Assembly (NCBI GenBank): GCA_963277665.1
Contig: OY728165.1
Location: 1,757,424,772 to 1,757,488,771, forward strand
From: Viscum album
Lineage: Eukaryota > Streptophyta > Magnoliopsida > Santalales > Viscaceae
Reading direction: 5' to 3'
Length of the DNA stretch: 64,000 bases
Within the stretch, counting starts at the first letter, position 1. Every line of letters starts with the position of its first letter. Made by a program: the position numbers and the translations under genes. Positions 1 through 11,059 of this stretch are shown here, one piece after another. The notes under the pieces were generated by a model. It saw nothing but the letters and a program-made list of their open reading frames with translations. It was not told the origin of the DNA and did not search any database.

Positions 1-947
1 TATTCACCCATATATATTCTGGATATGGTTTTCTATGTACTACTATAGTTGTAACGTGTATAGGCTGTGATGTCTTGAGGATCCTTACTCGATGTATGGG
101 CTGTAATGGATCTATGTATAATACCCGGAGAATGATACACATTATTCTAGATGTGGTGGCTCCCAGAAACTACCTAGTTACATTGGTGTGTAGACGTGGT
201 GGTTTAGTTGCACGAGGTGCATATTGTGGTGCTTTGCCCAGGTGTCTGTGGGAAATCCTTTTTGGAGAGTGATGCACAGGACGTGTGACATTGGGGCAAA
301 GCCACAAACCAGGTGGGAAATATTAGTGGGATAACTTTTATATTCTTTATTATATAATATATTCTTGTAAGCATTACTTGGTGAGAGTAGCCATGGTGAG
401 GATGGGAACTTAGTATACATGTTTAGGTGACGAGTTAGTTTTAGTTGTTGTTCATTGTGCTTTAGCATGCTTTTATTAATTTTCACAGAGGCTTCGGAGA
501 GGATCTATCTGAGTATACTGTTATACTCGTCCTATGTATATATAAACTATTTTTAGGTCACTTGTAGAAGGATGGAGATCAAGCTGGTTTCTACAAGCTT
601 GGGGTAGCCGGAGCTGTTCAGGATTGTGGTTGCTGATGTTTTTTACTTTATTTTGGGTACTTGTAGTTTTCCCCTTTGAGTTTTAGTACTTTTTCATGGA
701 ATTACATACGTGCACTTAGGCTTCTTTTATATTTCAGTTCTGAGTTGGAGTTGGTTTGTGTCTATGTTATCTCTCTCTTCTGTATGTGTTCTCTTAGAGG
801 GTATTACCTCCCAATTGTGTGTTTATTATACCCTCAATGCTAGTCGCCAACCCAGGGAATACTAGAAGTGGGACTTAGGGGTCATTATCTCCCTTCTCAC
901 ATTACCGACCCAGGAAAGGTACACTTTGTTGTGAGGGGGTCCTGATA
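1..947 (+). mobile_element. 5' LTR (3' portion only) of chromovirus E1
   Basis: This block is colinear, with scattered substitutions and few indels, with 7908-8858, so the two are the 3' ends of one LTR pair. Shared landmarks include ATATATTCTGGATAT near the start, GTATAATACCC, a TATA-like box, and the closing segment with TAGTCGCCAACCC and GGTCATTATCTCC. Similarity stops at TGATA (943-947), which corresponds to TGACA at 8854-8858, and a primer-binding-like site follows three bases later. The 5' ~3.1 kb of this LTR lies outside the window. The small open frames inside it (for example 75-272 and 178-486) have no family resemblance and are treated as chance. Confidence 0.85.
537..546 (+). promoter_or_regulatory. 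TATA-like box in E1 5' LTR
   Basis: TATATATAAA lies about 400 bases before the LTR end and is preserved at the equivalent place in the 3' LTR (8445-8454), including flanking TATG and CTATTTTT. The position fits the U3/R promoter of a plant LTR. Initiation is not shown by sequence alone. Confidence 0.45.
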
Positions 948-950
948 GTG

Positions 951-963
951 TGGTATGAATGGT
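951..963 (+). other. Primer-binding-site-like sequence of E1
   Basis: TGGTATGAATGGT begins three bases after the end of LTR similarity. It shares the leading TGGTAT with the usual plant Ty3/gypsy PBS complementary to initiator tRNA-Met (TGGTATCAGAGC) and then diverges. Position is strong evidence and the match is partial. Confidence 0.5.
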
Positions 964-1293
964 CTGGATGAGGGATATGATGGAGTTTTGCGTTAGGCAT
1001 TGGTGAGGTTCCATGGGTTATTTGGGAAACAATGTCACTCATGTTTATAATATGTGGTAAAAACTGGAGACCGGCTTAGACATAGGCGTTTAGGGCCCCC
1101 TTTGTTCTGATGTACAGACCTTTAATTTTACAATGGCTACTAAGCAAGGTGATACTAGTTGCTGGTTAGAGACCAAGGAATGGACCATGAATCATTATTC
1201 TTTCTCCCTGTGTTTGAATGGGTAGACCATAGCGTAGGTTAACCTAAAATAAATAAACAAAAGAAATTAATTATATATTGTTGAGTATTCCAT
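964..1293 (+). other. E1 leader; gag region missing
   Basis: Only about 330 bases separate the PBS-like site from the protease. I see no capsid-like or CCHC zinc-knuckle coding in any frame. A complete element of this lineage would have roughly 1.5-2 kb of gag here, so gag is inferred to have been deleted. Confidence 0.6.
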
Positions 1294-1596
1294 ATTCTAG
1301 TTTTAGGAGTGAAACACTCCTTCATATCACCTAAACTTGTCCATGCTTTGGAAATTGAGTTAGAGAGGCTTTCAGATCCCTTGGCATTGACTATTCCAGT
1401 TGGAGGTCGAGCTGACTTGTTTGATGTATGTAGAGACTATGAGCTAGTGTTGGGGTAACACCACTCTTGGAGAGATTTCCGATGTTTATGAATACAACCA
1501 TATGATGAAATACTTGGAATGGATTGGTTGTATTTAGTGCAGGCTATCGTGGATTGATTAAGGAAAAAGGTCATCTTCATTGGAGTAGATGGATAG
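1294..1596 (+). pseudogene. E1 aspartic protease domain remnant
   Basis: The frame reads GVKHSFISPKLVHALEI, then GGRADLFDVCRDYELVLG, a stop, and later DEILGMDWL. These match the plant Ty3/gypsy protease pattern of a D-S-G active site, HSFIS, and the closing D-V-I-L-G-M-D-W-L. The active-site triad is gone: the residues before HSFIS read VLGVK, so the catalytic Asp is replaced. In-frame stops occur at 1456 and nearby. Confidence 0.85.
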
Positions 1597-1914
1597 AAAG
1601 TTGTGTTTGTTGGTGAGAAAGATCCTCAGATGGGTCATTGGCGGATTCCATCCTTATCATCCATGATGGCTGAGATGATACTGAGTTATTCATAGGTTCA
1701 GTAGTTAGAGTTTCCTAGGGTCGTAGAGGAGTACACTGATGTCTTTCCAGAAGATGTTGTATCATTACCCACTCGACGAGAGATCATGTTTGGGATCGAG
1801 ATATAGCTAGGACCGTCTCCTATCTCTATGTATCCATATACGATGGCCCTTTATGAGTTATGAGAGCTATGTATATAGCTTGATGGTCTATTTCAGTGCA
1901 GTTTTGTTTTACTA

Positions 1915-2460
1915 AGGGTGTCACAATTGGGTGCCCCATTTTTGTTCGTGAAGAAGGATGACAACAGTTTTCAGTTGTGCATCGATTGCCATCGTATAAA
2001 CAAAGTGACAATAATGAATCTCTATCCTCTTCCATGAATTGATGATTTATTCGATCAATATAAGGGTGAACGTTGGTTCTCAAATATCGACTTGCGTCCA
2101 GGATATCATCATATGCATGTGAAGGATGAGGATATTCCGATGAATGCTTTCTGTTGTCATCATGGGCATTTTGAGTTCATTGTAATGCCATTTGGTGTGA
2201 CGAATGCTCCAGCTGTATTGATGGGATATATAAATTCTTTATTCCATGAGCACCTGGAAAAATTCATGGTAGTTTTCATTGATGACATCCTTGTGTACTC
2301 CACATCTGAAGAGGAGCATGTAGAGGATCTACGCGAAGTTTTGGTAGTTCTTCGCCAACATCAGCTGGACAGAAAGTTGTTGAAGTGTGAGTTTTGGTCT
2401 AGAGAAGTCCATTTCATGGGGCATGTTGCGTACCAACAGGGATTAGCTTTGGATCCATAG
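1915..2460 (+). pseudogene. E1 reverse transcriptase domain
   Basis: Landmarks in order are [26 protein letters not shown] with a TGA directly after it (2035), IDDLFDQ, FSNIDLRPGYHHM, FIVMPFGVTNAPA, the active site VVFIDDILVYS, and the thumb segment KCEFWSREVHFMGHV. Both metal-binding aspartates of the FIDD box are present, and so is the Asp of SNIDL. The domain ends at a TAG (2458-2460), beyond which the same frame continues into RNase H. The domain is almost complete, with only two disabling stops. Confidence 0.92.
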
Positions 2461-2945
2461 ATGATAGAAGCATTTGTGTCTTGGGTAGCCCCCACGATAG
2501 TGTCAGAGGTTCAATGTTTCCTTGGTATCGCATGCTATTACAATAAGTTCGTAACCAATTTCTCACGAGTTGCGACTCCTCTGACTGATTTGACCAAGAA
2601 GGATCTGACATTCATAGGGACTAATCAGTGTCAAGCAGCATTCATGTTTCTAAAAGAGAAGTTTCGAAGTGCTCTAGTCCTTTGTCTTCCAGGTGAGGGA
2701 GTCCAGTTTGAATTTTTCTCTGAAGATTCACGTATGGGGTTAGGCTGTGTTCTCATGCAGCAGAGGTCAGTTGTTTCATATGGGTCTCGACAGTTGTGTA
2801 CCCAAGAACGGAGCTTTGCCACCCATGATCTTGAGTTGGAATCCGTTGTGTTTGCTCTAAATTTGTGTAGACAATACCTCATTGGTGAGCGCATTATGGT
2901 TTTCACTGATCATAAGTGTTTGAGGAATGTATTCTCCTAGAGTGA
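2461..2945 (+). pseudogene. E1 RT thumb/connection and RNase H domain
   Basis: The first part (VQCFLGIACYYNKFV, FSRVATPLTDLTKKD) is the RT connection. It is followed by Ty3-type RNase H with SEDSRMGLGCVLMQ, VVSYGSRQL, FATHDLELESVVFAL and MVFTDHKCLRNVF. The usual first RNase H Asp (family form D-A-S) reads E-D-S, while the Glu of DLELE and the Asp of FTDHK remain. The open stretch is about 160 codons. Confidence 0.9.
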
Positions 2946-3339
2946 CTTGAACTTACGAAAGCGTCTGTGGTTGGAGTTCTTATAGGAATATGACTTTAAA
3001 TATCGTATACACCTAAAAAAGGGAATGTTGTAGGTGATGAAATGATCCGAAATTCACTTAGAGATGTTGTGTATGAATCTGGTGATTCCGGGAGAAGAAT
3101 GGAAGAACTCTCAGCATTACCTCTTGATATAGGAGAAGTTGGTGGTAGAGGATGCCTTTTTCAGATGACGGTACAGTCATCCCTGGTGCAGAAGGAGGAA
3201 GAGTCCCAGTTGGGAGATCTAGAGGTGGAGGTTTGTAGAGACTGAGTTGTTTGTGGTGAGGCCCCTGATGGTTGGTCAGTGGATGAGAAACACCGAGTGT
3301 TATATCATGGAAGAATTTTTTCCCTTGACGTTTCACGAG

Positions 3340-4230
3340 ACGATTCCCTGAGAGTTCCATAGTTCTCCTTTAGCAGTAAATCCGGGAATGACAATGATGT
3401 ATCGATCCTTTAGGAGTCAGTTTTGGTGGTTTGGGCTGAAGCGTGCGATTGCGGAATTTTTGTATCGATGTTTAGTCTACCAGAACGTGAAGGCCAAACA
3501 CCGTGTTCCTTGTGGTCTTCTCTAGTAGTTAGATATTCCTCTCTATAAGTGGGAGGACTTCTTAATGCACTTTTTTATAGGTTTACCTTGATCTCCAGGA
3601 AGAAATGATTCTATTCGGGTGGTAGTGGATCATTTAAAAATATCAACCTAGTTCATAACAGTCAAAGAGTAAATCTGAGTGGATGTTTTCTCAAGGAATT
3701 ATGTAGAGGAGGGGGTGATACTTCATAGAGTCCCTAGGACGATCATTTATGACTCAGATCCTTGTTTTACTTCTAGGGTGTGGAGAATTATCTAACATGC
3801 TTTTTGTTCTCAACCATGACTTAGCACTGCTTTTCACTCTCAAACTGATGGTAAGACCGAGCGAACCATACAGACTCATGAATACATGTTACGTTCTTGT
3901 GTTCTTGATTTTGGAGGCTCATTGATGAGGCACATACCCTGGGTGAATCTCTATTTAAATAATAATTTTCACTCCACCATTGGTATGGTGCCGTTTGAAT
4001 CCATGTATGGCTGGACATTCCATTCTCCATTGTGCTGGACTGGGGTCGGAGTGTCCACAATTCTCAGACCAAAACTAGTGAGGAATATAATAGAGATGGT
4101 TTAGGTGACTCGTGAGAGGATGAAGACAGAGCAAGACTGTCAGAAATCATATGCTGGTCAAAAAAGGGGGCCCTTAGAGTTTAATGTGGTGGATCATGAG
4201 TTTTTTAAAGTGACTCCCCGTCATGGGAAA
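3340..4230 (+). pseudogene. E1 integrase domain remnant
   Basis: The zinc-binding part is seen as FHSSPLAVNPGMTMMYRS, QFWWFGLKRAIAEF and CLVYQNVKAKHRVPCGLL. In the core, the family T-M-D-F motif reads LMHFFIGLP, so the first catalytic Asp is His. The second Asp is kept (YDSDPCFTSRVW), and so is the Glu (HSQTDGKTERTIQ). CVLDFGGSLMRHIPWV and GMVPFESMYGW follow, as is usual. Stops interrupt it repeatedly, for example after GLL and in the T-x-F-I-T-V-K segment. Confidence 0.9.
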
Positions 4231-4279
4231 TGAAGTTTTGGTCATGGACATATGCTTTATCTCTGATTTATTGGGCCTT

Positions 4280-4608
4280 TCTATTTGTTAGCTCTTGTTG
4301 GAGTTGTGGCGTATCGAGTAGACCTTTCCTCAAAGATGAGTCTGGTACATGATGTTTTCCATGTACCACATCTCCGTCGTTATCTTCATGATGACTCCCA
4401 CATTATCGATTGGTTAGAGATCGATGTTGATGATGATGCAACATTTTAGGAGCAACATGTGGAAATCCAAGACCGAAAGGAGAAGGTGTTGTGCAAGAGT
4501 TCTATCCCCTTAGTTTGTGTCTTGTGGAGACACGATGGCATGGGGGAGAGTACATGGGAACGTGAGTCACATATACATGCTCAGTACATAGAGTTGTGTG
4601 ATGCTTAA
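4280..4608 (+). pseudogene. E1 integrase C-terminus with chromodomain-like region
   Basis: VAYRVDLSSKMSLVHDVFHV and LRRYLHDDSHI lead into EQHVEIQDRKEKVL and VLWRHDGMGESTWE. This is the V-H-D-V-F-H-V and R-K-E-K-V-L...V-K-V-L-W-R...E-A-T-W-E arrangement of Tekay/Del/Reina chromoviruses. The tail is thought to guide integration to particular chromatin, from knowledge of the family. It ends at TAA 4606-4608. Confidence 0.85.
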
Positions 4609-4801
4609 CTCTTTTTATGTAATGTTATCCCCTATTTGGTTATATCATTAATTTTTTATTTATGAATTTCTTATTTACTTTTATGGCTTTCTCTCTTTTT
4701 AGAGGTATCACGATGGGTGATTGTTCAGACCCAATTTCTTTTTTTTCTCTTTAGGTTGGTTTTTAATTCTTGGGGATGAGAGTGTTTCAATAGCTATCTG
4801 A
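4609..4801 (+). other. E1 3' untranslated stretch with polypurine-tract candidate
   Basis: This is T-rich non-coding sequence between the pol stop and the 3' LTR. TTGGGGATGAGAG (4770-4782) is the best polypurine-tract candidate. It is followed directly by TG at 4783, so the LTR could start there rather than at TGTAATGG (4802). Confidence 0.4.
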
Positions 4802-4833
4802 TGTAATGGCCAAGACTTCTCCGGTCCATTACA
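4802..4833. repeat. Short inverted repeat at the LTR start
   Basis: TGTAATGG at 4802-4809 is mirrored exactly by CCATTACA at 4826-4833, around a 16-base spacer that contains CCGG near its right end. It may be an LTR-terminal hairpin or chance. Confidence 0.5.
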
Positions 4834-5761
4834 TTGTAAAAATCAGGGTTAAAAAGAGGTTGTGTGAGTATCGTGGGAGAAGGATTTAATTGATGATAGA
4901 GAGGGAATGATTATAAGATAATAATGGGAGCCAATAATAATAATAATTATTAATGATAATTATGGTGACCCATTGATGAAATTTAAAGAGTATTTATTAC
5001 TATTTTATTGAATAATTTTGATAATGGTGGCTTTTAGTGGGTGATTAATTAAATGGAATTGTTTTGATTTAAAATGAGAATAACCAGGGTAAACTAATTT
5101 AATGGTATTAAAATAGAACATTAATGATGGGTGTTATTATTATTAATTATATTAATAAATACATTTATGAGAGAATGGAGTTGGGGCTTGAGGGAATGGA
5201 GTAAAGGCGAAGGGGATGTGCCACTTTTGGTGGAGTGGGAGAAGAAATCATGAATGGAAGAGTTAGATTGGAAAGAGAATGTGAGAATTAAATGGGGAAG
5301 TAATAAAAAAAAACCAATCAAGGTGGAATGGGGTGATTCACACCAAATATGAGGACTTTGTTCATGGGATATGGAATTGAAGAAACAAAAAGATTAAATA
5401 AAATAATAAAAATAAAATAATTTAATTTTTATTTTCGCTGGGAAAACTGAATTTTGACGGTATCTTCCATTTGCGACCTCAATTACACAAACCGTAAGTG
5501 GCAGTGTGACCCATAAATTAAGAGAAAATTTATGAGTCCAATATTGGATTTCTTTTTCAGTTTTTCGAATCGGTTATCTGAAACACTCGTGAATTAATAT
5601 ATATAATATTATTATTAAATCTTCGACCCACCATAACTCCCGTGTGTGACGTTAGATTGACGTATCATCAGTGGCGATGTTATCCTATCATTAATTCAAT
5701 TGATTAAAGTATAATGTGAGATTTTAAATTATTTATCATGGCTCAGGTCCACAAAACACCC

Positions 5762-5792
<31 letters not shown>

Positions 5793-5793
5793 T
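5762..5793. repeat. (AAT)n microsatellite
   Basis: About ten uninterrupted AAT units inside the E1 3' LTR. A shorter run of the same type occurs near 4933-4950. Confidence 0.95.
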
Positions 5794-8444
5794 GTGATAT
5801 TGTATCCAACATATCTCCCTCATACTTTGTTGGAATGGCGATCCGTCTATGAAATTGCAACCTTGAAATTAAGAAGGATGATTCAAAGACCATAAATCCT
5901 ATATTAATTATTTTTATGGATCGTGTTGTTTTTACTCAGTCAAACTACGTGGGTTAATGCGATGCTCTTTTAATGAGGAATTAAGCTTATCTTAAACTGT
6001 CGCCCCATTAAATCATAAAAATGGACAAGATATAATCCTCCCTTGTTCTTGCTCATTGTTCTCAGCTATGAGATGCTAGAACCTTTAAATCCTTCCCATA
6101 GGAGTTGCACAATCAAGATTTACTCCTTGGATGGGTTCCTCTCTGATTTGAGGCAACCAAGCTGTATCGATCAATCTTCGATATAAGGTATGTTTTATCA
6201 TCATTCCTTTGGGATAATAATATCCTATTTCTCGCATCCATATTATTGCATGTAATCTCCATGTTTCTAATTAGGTTTTTCTCAAGGTTGGTTGGTGCGG
6301 TCGTATAATGATATCCTAGGGTGGATTCCTTTGGCGTGAGAGGATGATCGTGTCCCATTGTGTGGATAAAGAACGTAAATAACTCTTCGAGGTAGGGTTT
6401 TCATTGCTTCTCTTTTTTTTACGTGAAACTGTATTGTTAGCATTTTTAATCCCACTGGATGACAATGTAATTTATATAATAAATAATTTAACCTGATAAA
6501 TAAATTGATATCGATCGTATGTTATTGCCTCATGTTTTTCTAGATAGTGTGATATATATTCTTGCGTTGATTAGTAGTTTTTTTTTTATGGAAATTCGTA
6601 AAGAACGTAAATTGGGATTAATTGATTATTGTTTGGCTAAAGACAAAGATGCATGTTAAAGAATCTGGTTCTAGTTGTAATTTGATGTTAATAAAATTGG
6701 TGCAGTAAGAATGTTAATTATTTGTAATAGCTTAATGATTAGGTTTCCCGAATTTGGATCCTACGAATAATAAATCTGTTAATTCATGATGGATTACAGA
6801 ATTAATTGTTTAATAATTTTCTAAAGGGTTCTGAGTTACCCTCTTGATTGATAAATGTCCAAGGGACCAATTAAATGTTGTTTTTGTTATCCTGATATTT
6901 TTTTCATGAAGTGATCATGGATAGCTATTTAGATATGAGGGGGCATGGAGGCTTTTGGTTATAGTAGAAGATGACACCATGAGTGGAGATATGCATCGGT
7001 TTATGCATGTGGGTGTCAGAGAGGACACCCAGGAAGATGGAATAAAGTGGATTTAATTGTTGGATGCTTGTTAATATTGATTGATTGTTTATCTGCTTTA
7101 CTTTTCCCCACTGCTCAAGGCAGCTGGTCTTACTTAACCTTCATCTAAAATAGGTGAAGACACACTGGGTATGCCACGTGCTTTCCATGCTTACCTTGAT
7201 AAGGAAGGATGTGCATATGCTCTTGCTATATGTGGAAAAAACATGATGGGTAGTACATATACTCACCGTGTTGATCCCTCTTGTGTTTAGTAGCATGTAA
7301 TATTTTTCTAGAATGCCTGGGAAAGTCAGAAAGAATTTATATAATGAATAATTGAAAAAATGGTGTTAAACAAAGGTGATAGAGTTGCTGGAACATAATG
7401 ACGAGGTTGTAATTTATTAAGGAACAATTGACTATGGGTGTGAGACTAATGAAATTTAATTTGGAATTGTTCATAGTTAATTAATGTTTACTGAATTAAT
7501 TAGCGTAGAATAGAACTGATAAAAAGGTAATGAAGTAATATAATAATTCTCATTAAATGGTTGCGCTCTTATAGGATAAATAGTCTGAGAAGTAGCAGCC
7601 CGGAATTTGAGAGATGTTAGCTGTAGTTGTGTCTAAGACTATATAATTCTCATAGTGTGGTTGAGAGATATAATATATCCAATTATTTTTGTGTTTCTAA
7701 ACGCTAATCCACCCATTCAGTAAGGGCAACTGACACCCTAGGGATTCTGAGACATAGGGGGTGTTTTCCCCAACATTCTTGTGGGAGGATGGATGGTTGA
7801 CTACCCCCTTTGGTCCCGCTCTCTTTTCTTGGGAGTTAATGCTGCTGCCAGGAACTATGGTTAGTTTTCCACATATATGTTTGTAGATGGCTGTAATGGC
7901 TTATTGTTATTCACACACATATATTCTGGATATATTTTTCTATGTACTACTATAGGTTTAATGTGTATAGGCTGTGATGGAATGAGGATCCTTACCTAGT
8001 GTATGTGCTGTAATGGCTTGAGGTATAATACCCAATGTGTGATACATGTTATGCAAGATGTGGTGGCACCCAAAATCTACCTAGTTACTTTGGTGTGTGT
8101 ACATGGTGTTTTTGTTTCATGGGGTGCATATTGTGGTGCTTCGCCCAGGTGTCTGCGAGAAATCCTTTTTATAGAGAGATGCTCACGGCCTGCGACATTA
8201 GGGACAAGCGGAAAACTAGTGGTGAAGTATTAGCAGGGTACCCTTGATATTATTTATTATATGATATATTCTTGTATGAATTACATGGTGAGAGTAGAAA
8301 TGGTGAGGTTGGTAACTTAATATACATATTTAGGTGACGTGTTAGTTTCACTTGTTGTTCACTGTGTTTTAGCATGCTTTCATTACTTTGCACGAGAGGA
8401 TTTGGGAAGGATCCTACTGAGTATGCTGTTATACTCACCTTATG

Positions 8445-8454
8445 TATATATAAA
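8445..8454 (+). promoter_or_regulatory. TATA-like box in E1 3' LTR
   Basis: TATATATAAA at the position matching 537-546 in the 5' LTR. Its retention in both copies supports it as the LTR core promoter element. Confidence 0.45.
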
Positions 8455-8949
8455 CTATTTTTCAGGTCACTTGGATCAGGTTGGAGATCAACCTGGTCTC
8501 TACCAGCATAGGGTAACATGAGCTATTCAGGTTTGTGGTTGCTGCTGTTTTTACATTCTTTTGGGTACTTGTAGTTTTTCCACTTCTAGTTGTAGTACAT
8601 TTTCATGGAATTACATATGTGCACTTGGGTTTCTTTAATATTTTAGTTCTGAGTTGGAGTTGGTTGGTGTCTATCTTATCTATCTCTTCTACATGGGTTC
8701 ACCTAGAGGGTAATGCCTCCCATTTGTGTGATTATTATACAATCGGTGCTAGTCGCCAACCCGGGGCCTACTGGATGCGGGACTTGGGGGGGTCATTATC
8801 TCCATTTTCACATTGTCGACCTTGGAGGGGTAAACTTTGTGGGCATGGGGTTGTGACATAGTAGTTGTAGAAGCCATTCATGCCGAAGCTGTTGACAAGG
8901 TTGAATGTCAGGCCATCATTTCACTCTCTAGTGAGGATGAAGGATCTCC

Positions 8950-9409
8950 CATACAAGGGAACATCCACCCACTGTACATCATTGGTCAATTTAACTTTGT
9001 GAATTTTCACCGTAGTCTTGTTTACACTGGCTTCGGGATCAACCTTATCCTGACACAAACGCTGTGGAGGCTCCGTTTACCTAAAGATTACCTGACTCCA
9101 TCTGATTTAAGGATCCAAGGATATGATAGGACAGAGTAGACCCCGGTCAGAAAGATCCATTTTAAGACCCAGTTTGGTGGCCTTGTTGCTACCATAGAAT
9201 TTATGATCATCTCCCAGGACACCGCGTATAATACATTGATAGACACACCATGGCTCCACCTGCATACAACAGTCCCCACATTATATCACCAATGCCAAAA
9301 GTACTACCTCAATGGTCGAGTAGGAATACTCCAAGGTGATGAATCTTCTTTCGCCTCTTGTGAAGCCTGCTACCTGGATTCCGACTATTACAAGAGAAAG
9401 GATATGTAG
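8950..9409 (+). pseudogene. E2 protease domain remnant
   Basis: LYIIGQFNFVNFHRSLVYTG, then GINLILTQTLWRL, DYLTPSDLRIQGYDRTE, a stop, KIHFKTQFGGLV, DTAYNTLIDTPWLHLHTTVP and LYHQCQKYYLNG. This is the Tat-type protease pattern (I-D-x-G-S-x-x-N-I, then T-A-Y-N-x-L-L-G-R-P-W-L-H). The catalytic Asp of the D-x-G motif is Tyr here (LVYTGF). Confidence 0.85.
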
Positions 9410-9814
9410 ATTCTAGCATGTAAGGTTGATCCCAACACGGTCACAACTGACCCCTGGGCAGTTCTGGATGAAAACTACCTCTTCCCAATACATCGAATGG
9501 AGGAAACATCCCCTGATATGAGGTGATGCTATTATGTCTCTGGTACAAGAGGAAAGAATATTCACAAGTCCACGTGATGGCTGAAAATCAAATTGTACTC
9601 CTAAAAAAACCCATCTCAGCTGATCCAAAAACCTCTTACCCCATTACAATATCAGGATATCCACCCCATTGCAACTGCGGAACGTCATACTAGTCGGTTC
9701 CTCCACGCTGGGATTAATCAACTCAAGCCAACATGCCACTATTGCTTTCATGTTATCAATCATGGCCCCTTGGGCCGTTGACCATATGAGATTGGATCGA
9801 CTACCTTCATCGCT

Positions 9815-10850
9815 ATGGTCTCAGCAGCACATGAATCCTTTGATAGGTTATCCACTATTGTCCAGGCTAGTACCAGCCTTTTCTCAGAATATGCCAACCT
9901 GGAAGAATCTTCTCCCACTGGGGATCCCTCTACAGGTGAAGAAGATGATCTAGAGGATTCTTCCCCTGCATTTGAAGAAGGTGTCCCTTCCACAATCGAT
10001 GAAATAGTACATGAAAACCTTGGTATCAAGGTAGATCAGAGACTCACATTCATTAGTGCCGCCAAGACCCTAGAGGAACAGAACCGGTATGTAGACTTCC
10101 TAAAACAGCTCTGTGACATGTTTTCCTGGAGATACGATGATATTCCTGGACGAGAACCTCAGGTAGCTGTCCATTGCAATGGTCTCCCGAAAAATCATCA
10201 TAGGTTCAAGCAGCCTCCCAGAAAGATTTACCCTTCTCACGGTTCTATGGCCAAGGAGGAGGTTGACAAGTTCATCAAATCTGATTTCATCAAGGAGATC
10301 CAATTCCCCAAGTGGCTAGCCAACATCATGCTAGTCAGGAAGAAGAACGAACAGATCAGTGTCTGCATCGACATCTGGGATCTCGACCGACACTTCCTGA
10401 AGGATGATTTTCCCCTTCCTGTGACATAATTTCTGATCGATGCTACGACTGAATTCTATGACCTCCCCTTCATTGATTGTTACTCTAGATATAATAATAT
10501 CCGCATGGCACCCGAGGATGATGATTCCACTACTTTCTGGGTGCCCCAAGGTAACATTTGTTATCTAGTTATACCCTTCATCCTGAAGAATGAAGGTGCC
10601 ACCTATCAGCGGTCCATGCACCTCATATTCAAATGAATCATCGGGACACTGCTGGAATGCTATGTGGAAATTTTTGTGGTAACATATCTCCAGTTCCAGG
10701 ACCATTTGAAGGACCTTGAGAATGCGTTTGGAATCCTCTGTTACCACCATATGAAGTTGAATCTACTGAAATGTGATTTCAGGGTAACCTCTGGGAAGTT
10801 CCTTGGATTTTTTGTCAGGTAACAAGGCATAGAGATCAATGCCAAGACGA
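9815..10850 (+). pseudogene. E2 reverse transcriptase domain
   Basis: A 204-codon open stretch (9815-10429) holds MFSWRYDDIPGREPQVAVH, EEVDKFIKSDFIKEIQFPKW, NIMLVRKKNEQISVCID and FLKDDFPLPVT. After a TAA it continues in the same frame with IDATTEFYDLPFIDCYSRYN, IRMAPEDD, FWVPQGNICY and KNEGATYQRSMHLIF. The active-site region reads YVEIFVVTYLQFQDHLKDLE: compared with the family Y-V-D-D box the two aspartates are absent, consistent with a small in-frame deletion. KLNLLKCDF and GKFLGFFVR complete the thumb. Confidence 0.88.
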
Positions 10851-11059
10851 TCAAGGCCATCCATCAGATGCCTCCCATGAGAAAATTTCGAGATATTTGA
10901 GGCTTCTAAGGACACTTAAAATAAATATGTCGATTCATTGAGAATTTGGCCAGAAAGTGTAATCAATTTTCCCGGCTCATGAAGAAAGGCTCTGCCTACG
11001 AGTCAGATGAAGAGTTCTAGACCGTGTTGGAGGAAATTAAGCAGTATCTTCTCCAGCCT

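Larger units (their letters stand above)
1294..4608 (+). pseudogene. pol: Decayed pol polyprotein of Tekay/Del-type chromovirus E1
   Basis: This is a Ty3/gypsy Pol pseudogene in the order protease, reverse transcriptase, RNase H, integrase and chromodomain-like tail, which identifies the lineage. Protease, RT, RNase H, integrase and tail are all read in the same frame (codons starting at positions equal to 1 mod 3), ending at a TAA at 4606-4608. The exception is the RNase H/integrase linker around 3015-3340, where local frameshifts blur the reading. The damage is mainly premature stops (for example TAA 1456, TGA 2035, TAG 2458) and amino-acid changes at catalytic positions. There is no intact start and no gag. 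The product would have copied and integrated the element; this copy cannot. Confidence 0.93.
4802..8858 (+). mobile_element. 3' LTR of chromovirus E1 (about 4.06 kb)
   Basis: The right end is fixed by similarity to the 5' LTR (7908-8858 against 1-947) and by TGACA at 8854-8858. The left end is inferred: TG at 4802 (or 4783) follows the pol stop by about 190 bases, and no coding homology remains after it. LTRs of around 4 kb are long but known in the Tekay lineage. The interior is AT-rich, non-coding and contains an AAT microsatellite. I see no captured gene in it, and the ORFs at 5121-5321, 6113-6358 and 8003-8233 show no family features. Confidence 0.75.

Noticed and set aside
75..272. ORF with a counterpart at 8003-8233
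   Set aside because: The similarity is explained by the LTR pair. The two translations start differently and end differently, and LTRs of this lineage do not encode proteins there.
9410..9814. Possible sense intron between E2 protease and RT, as in Ogre elements
   Set aside because: A GTAAG-like site is present near 9420, but no acceptor gives a convincing open join in this decayed copy.
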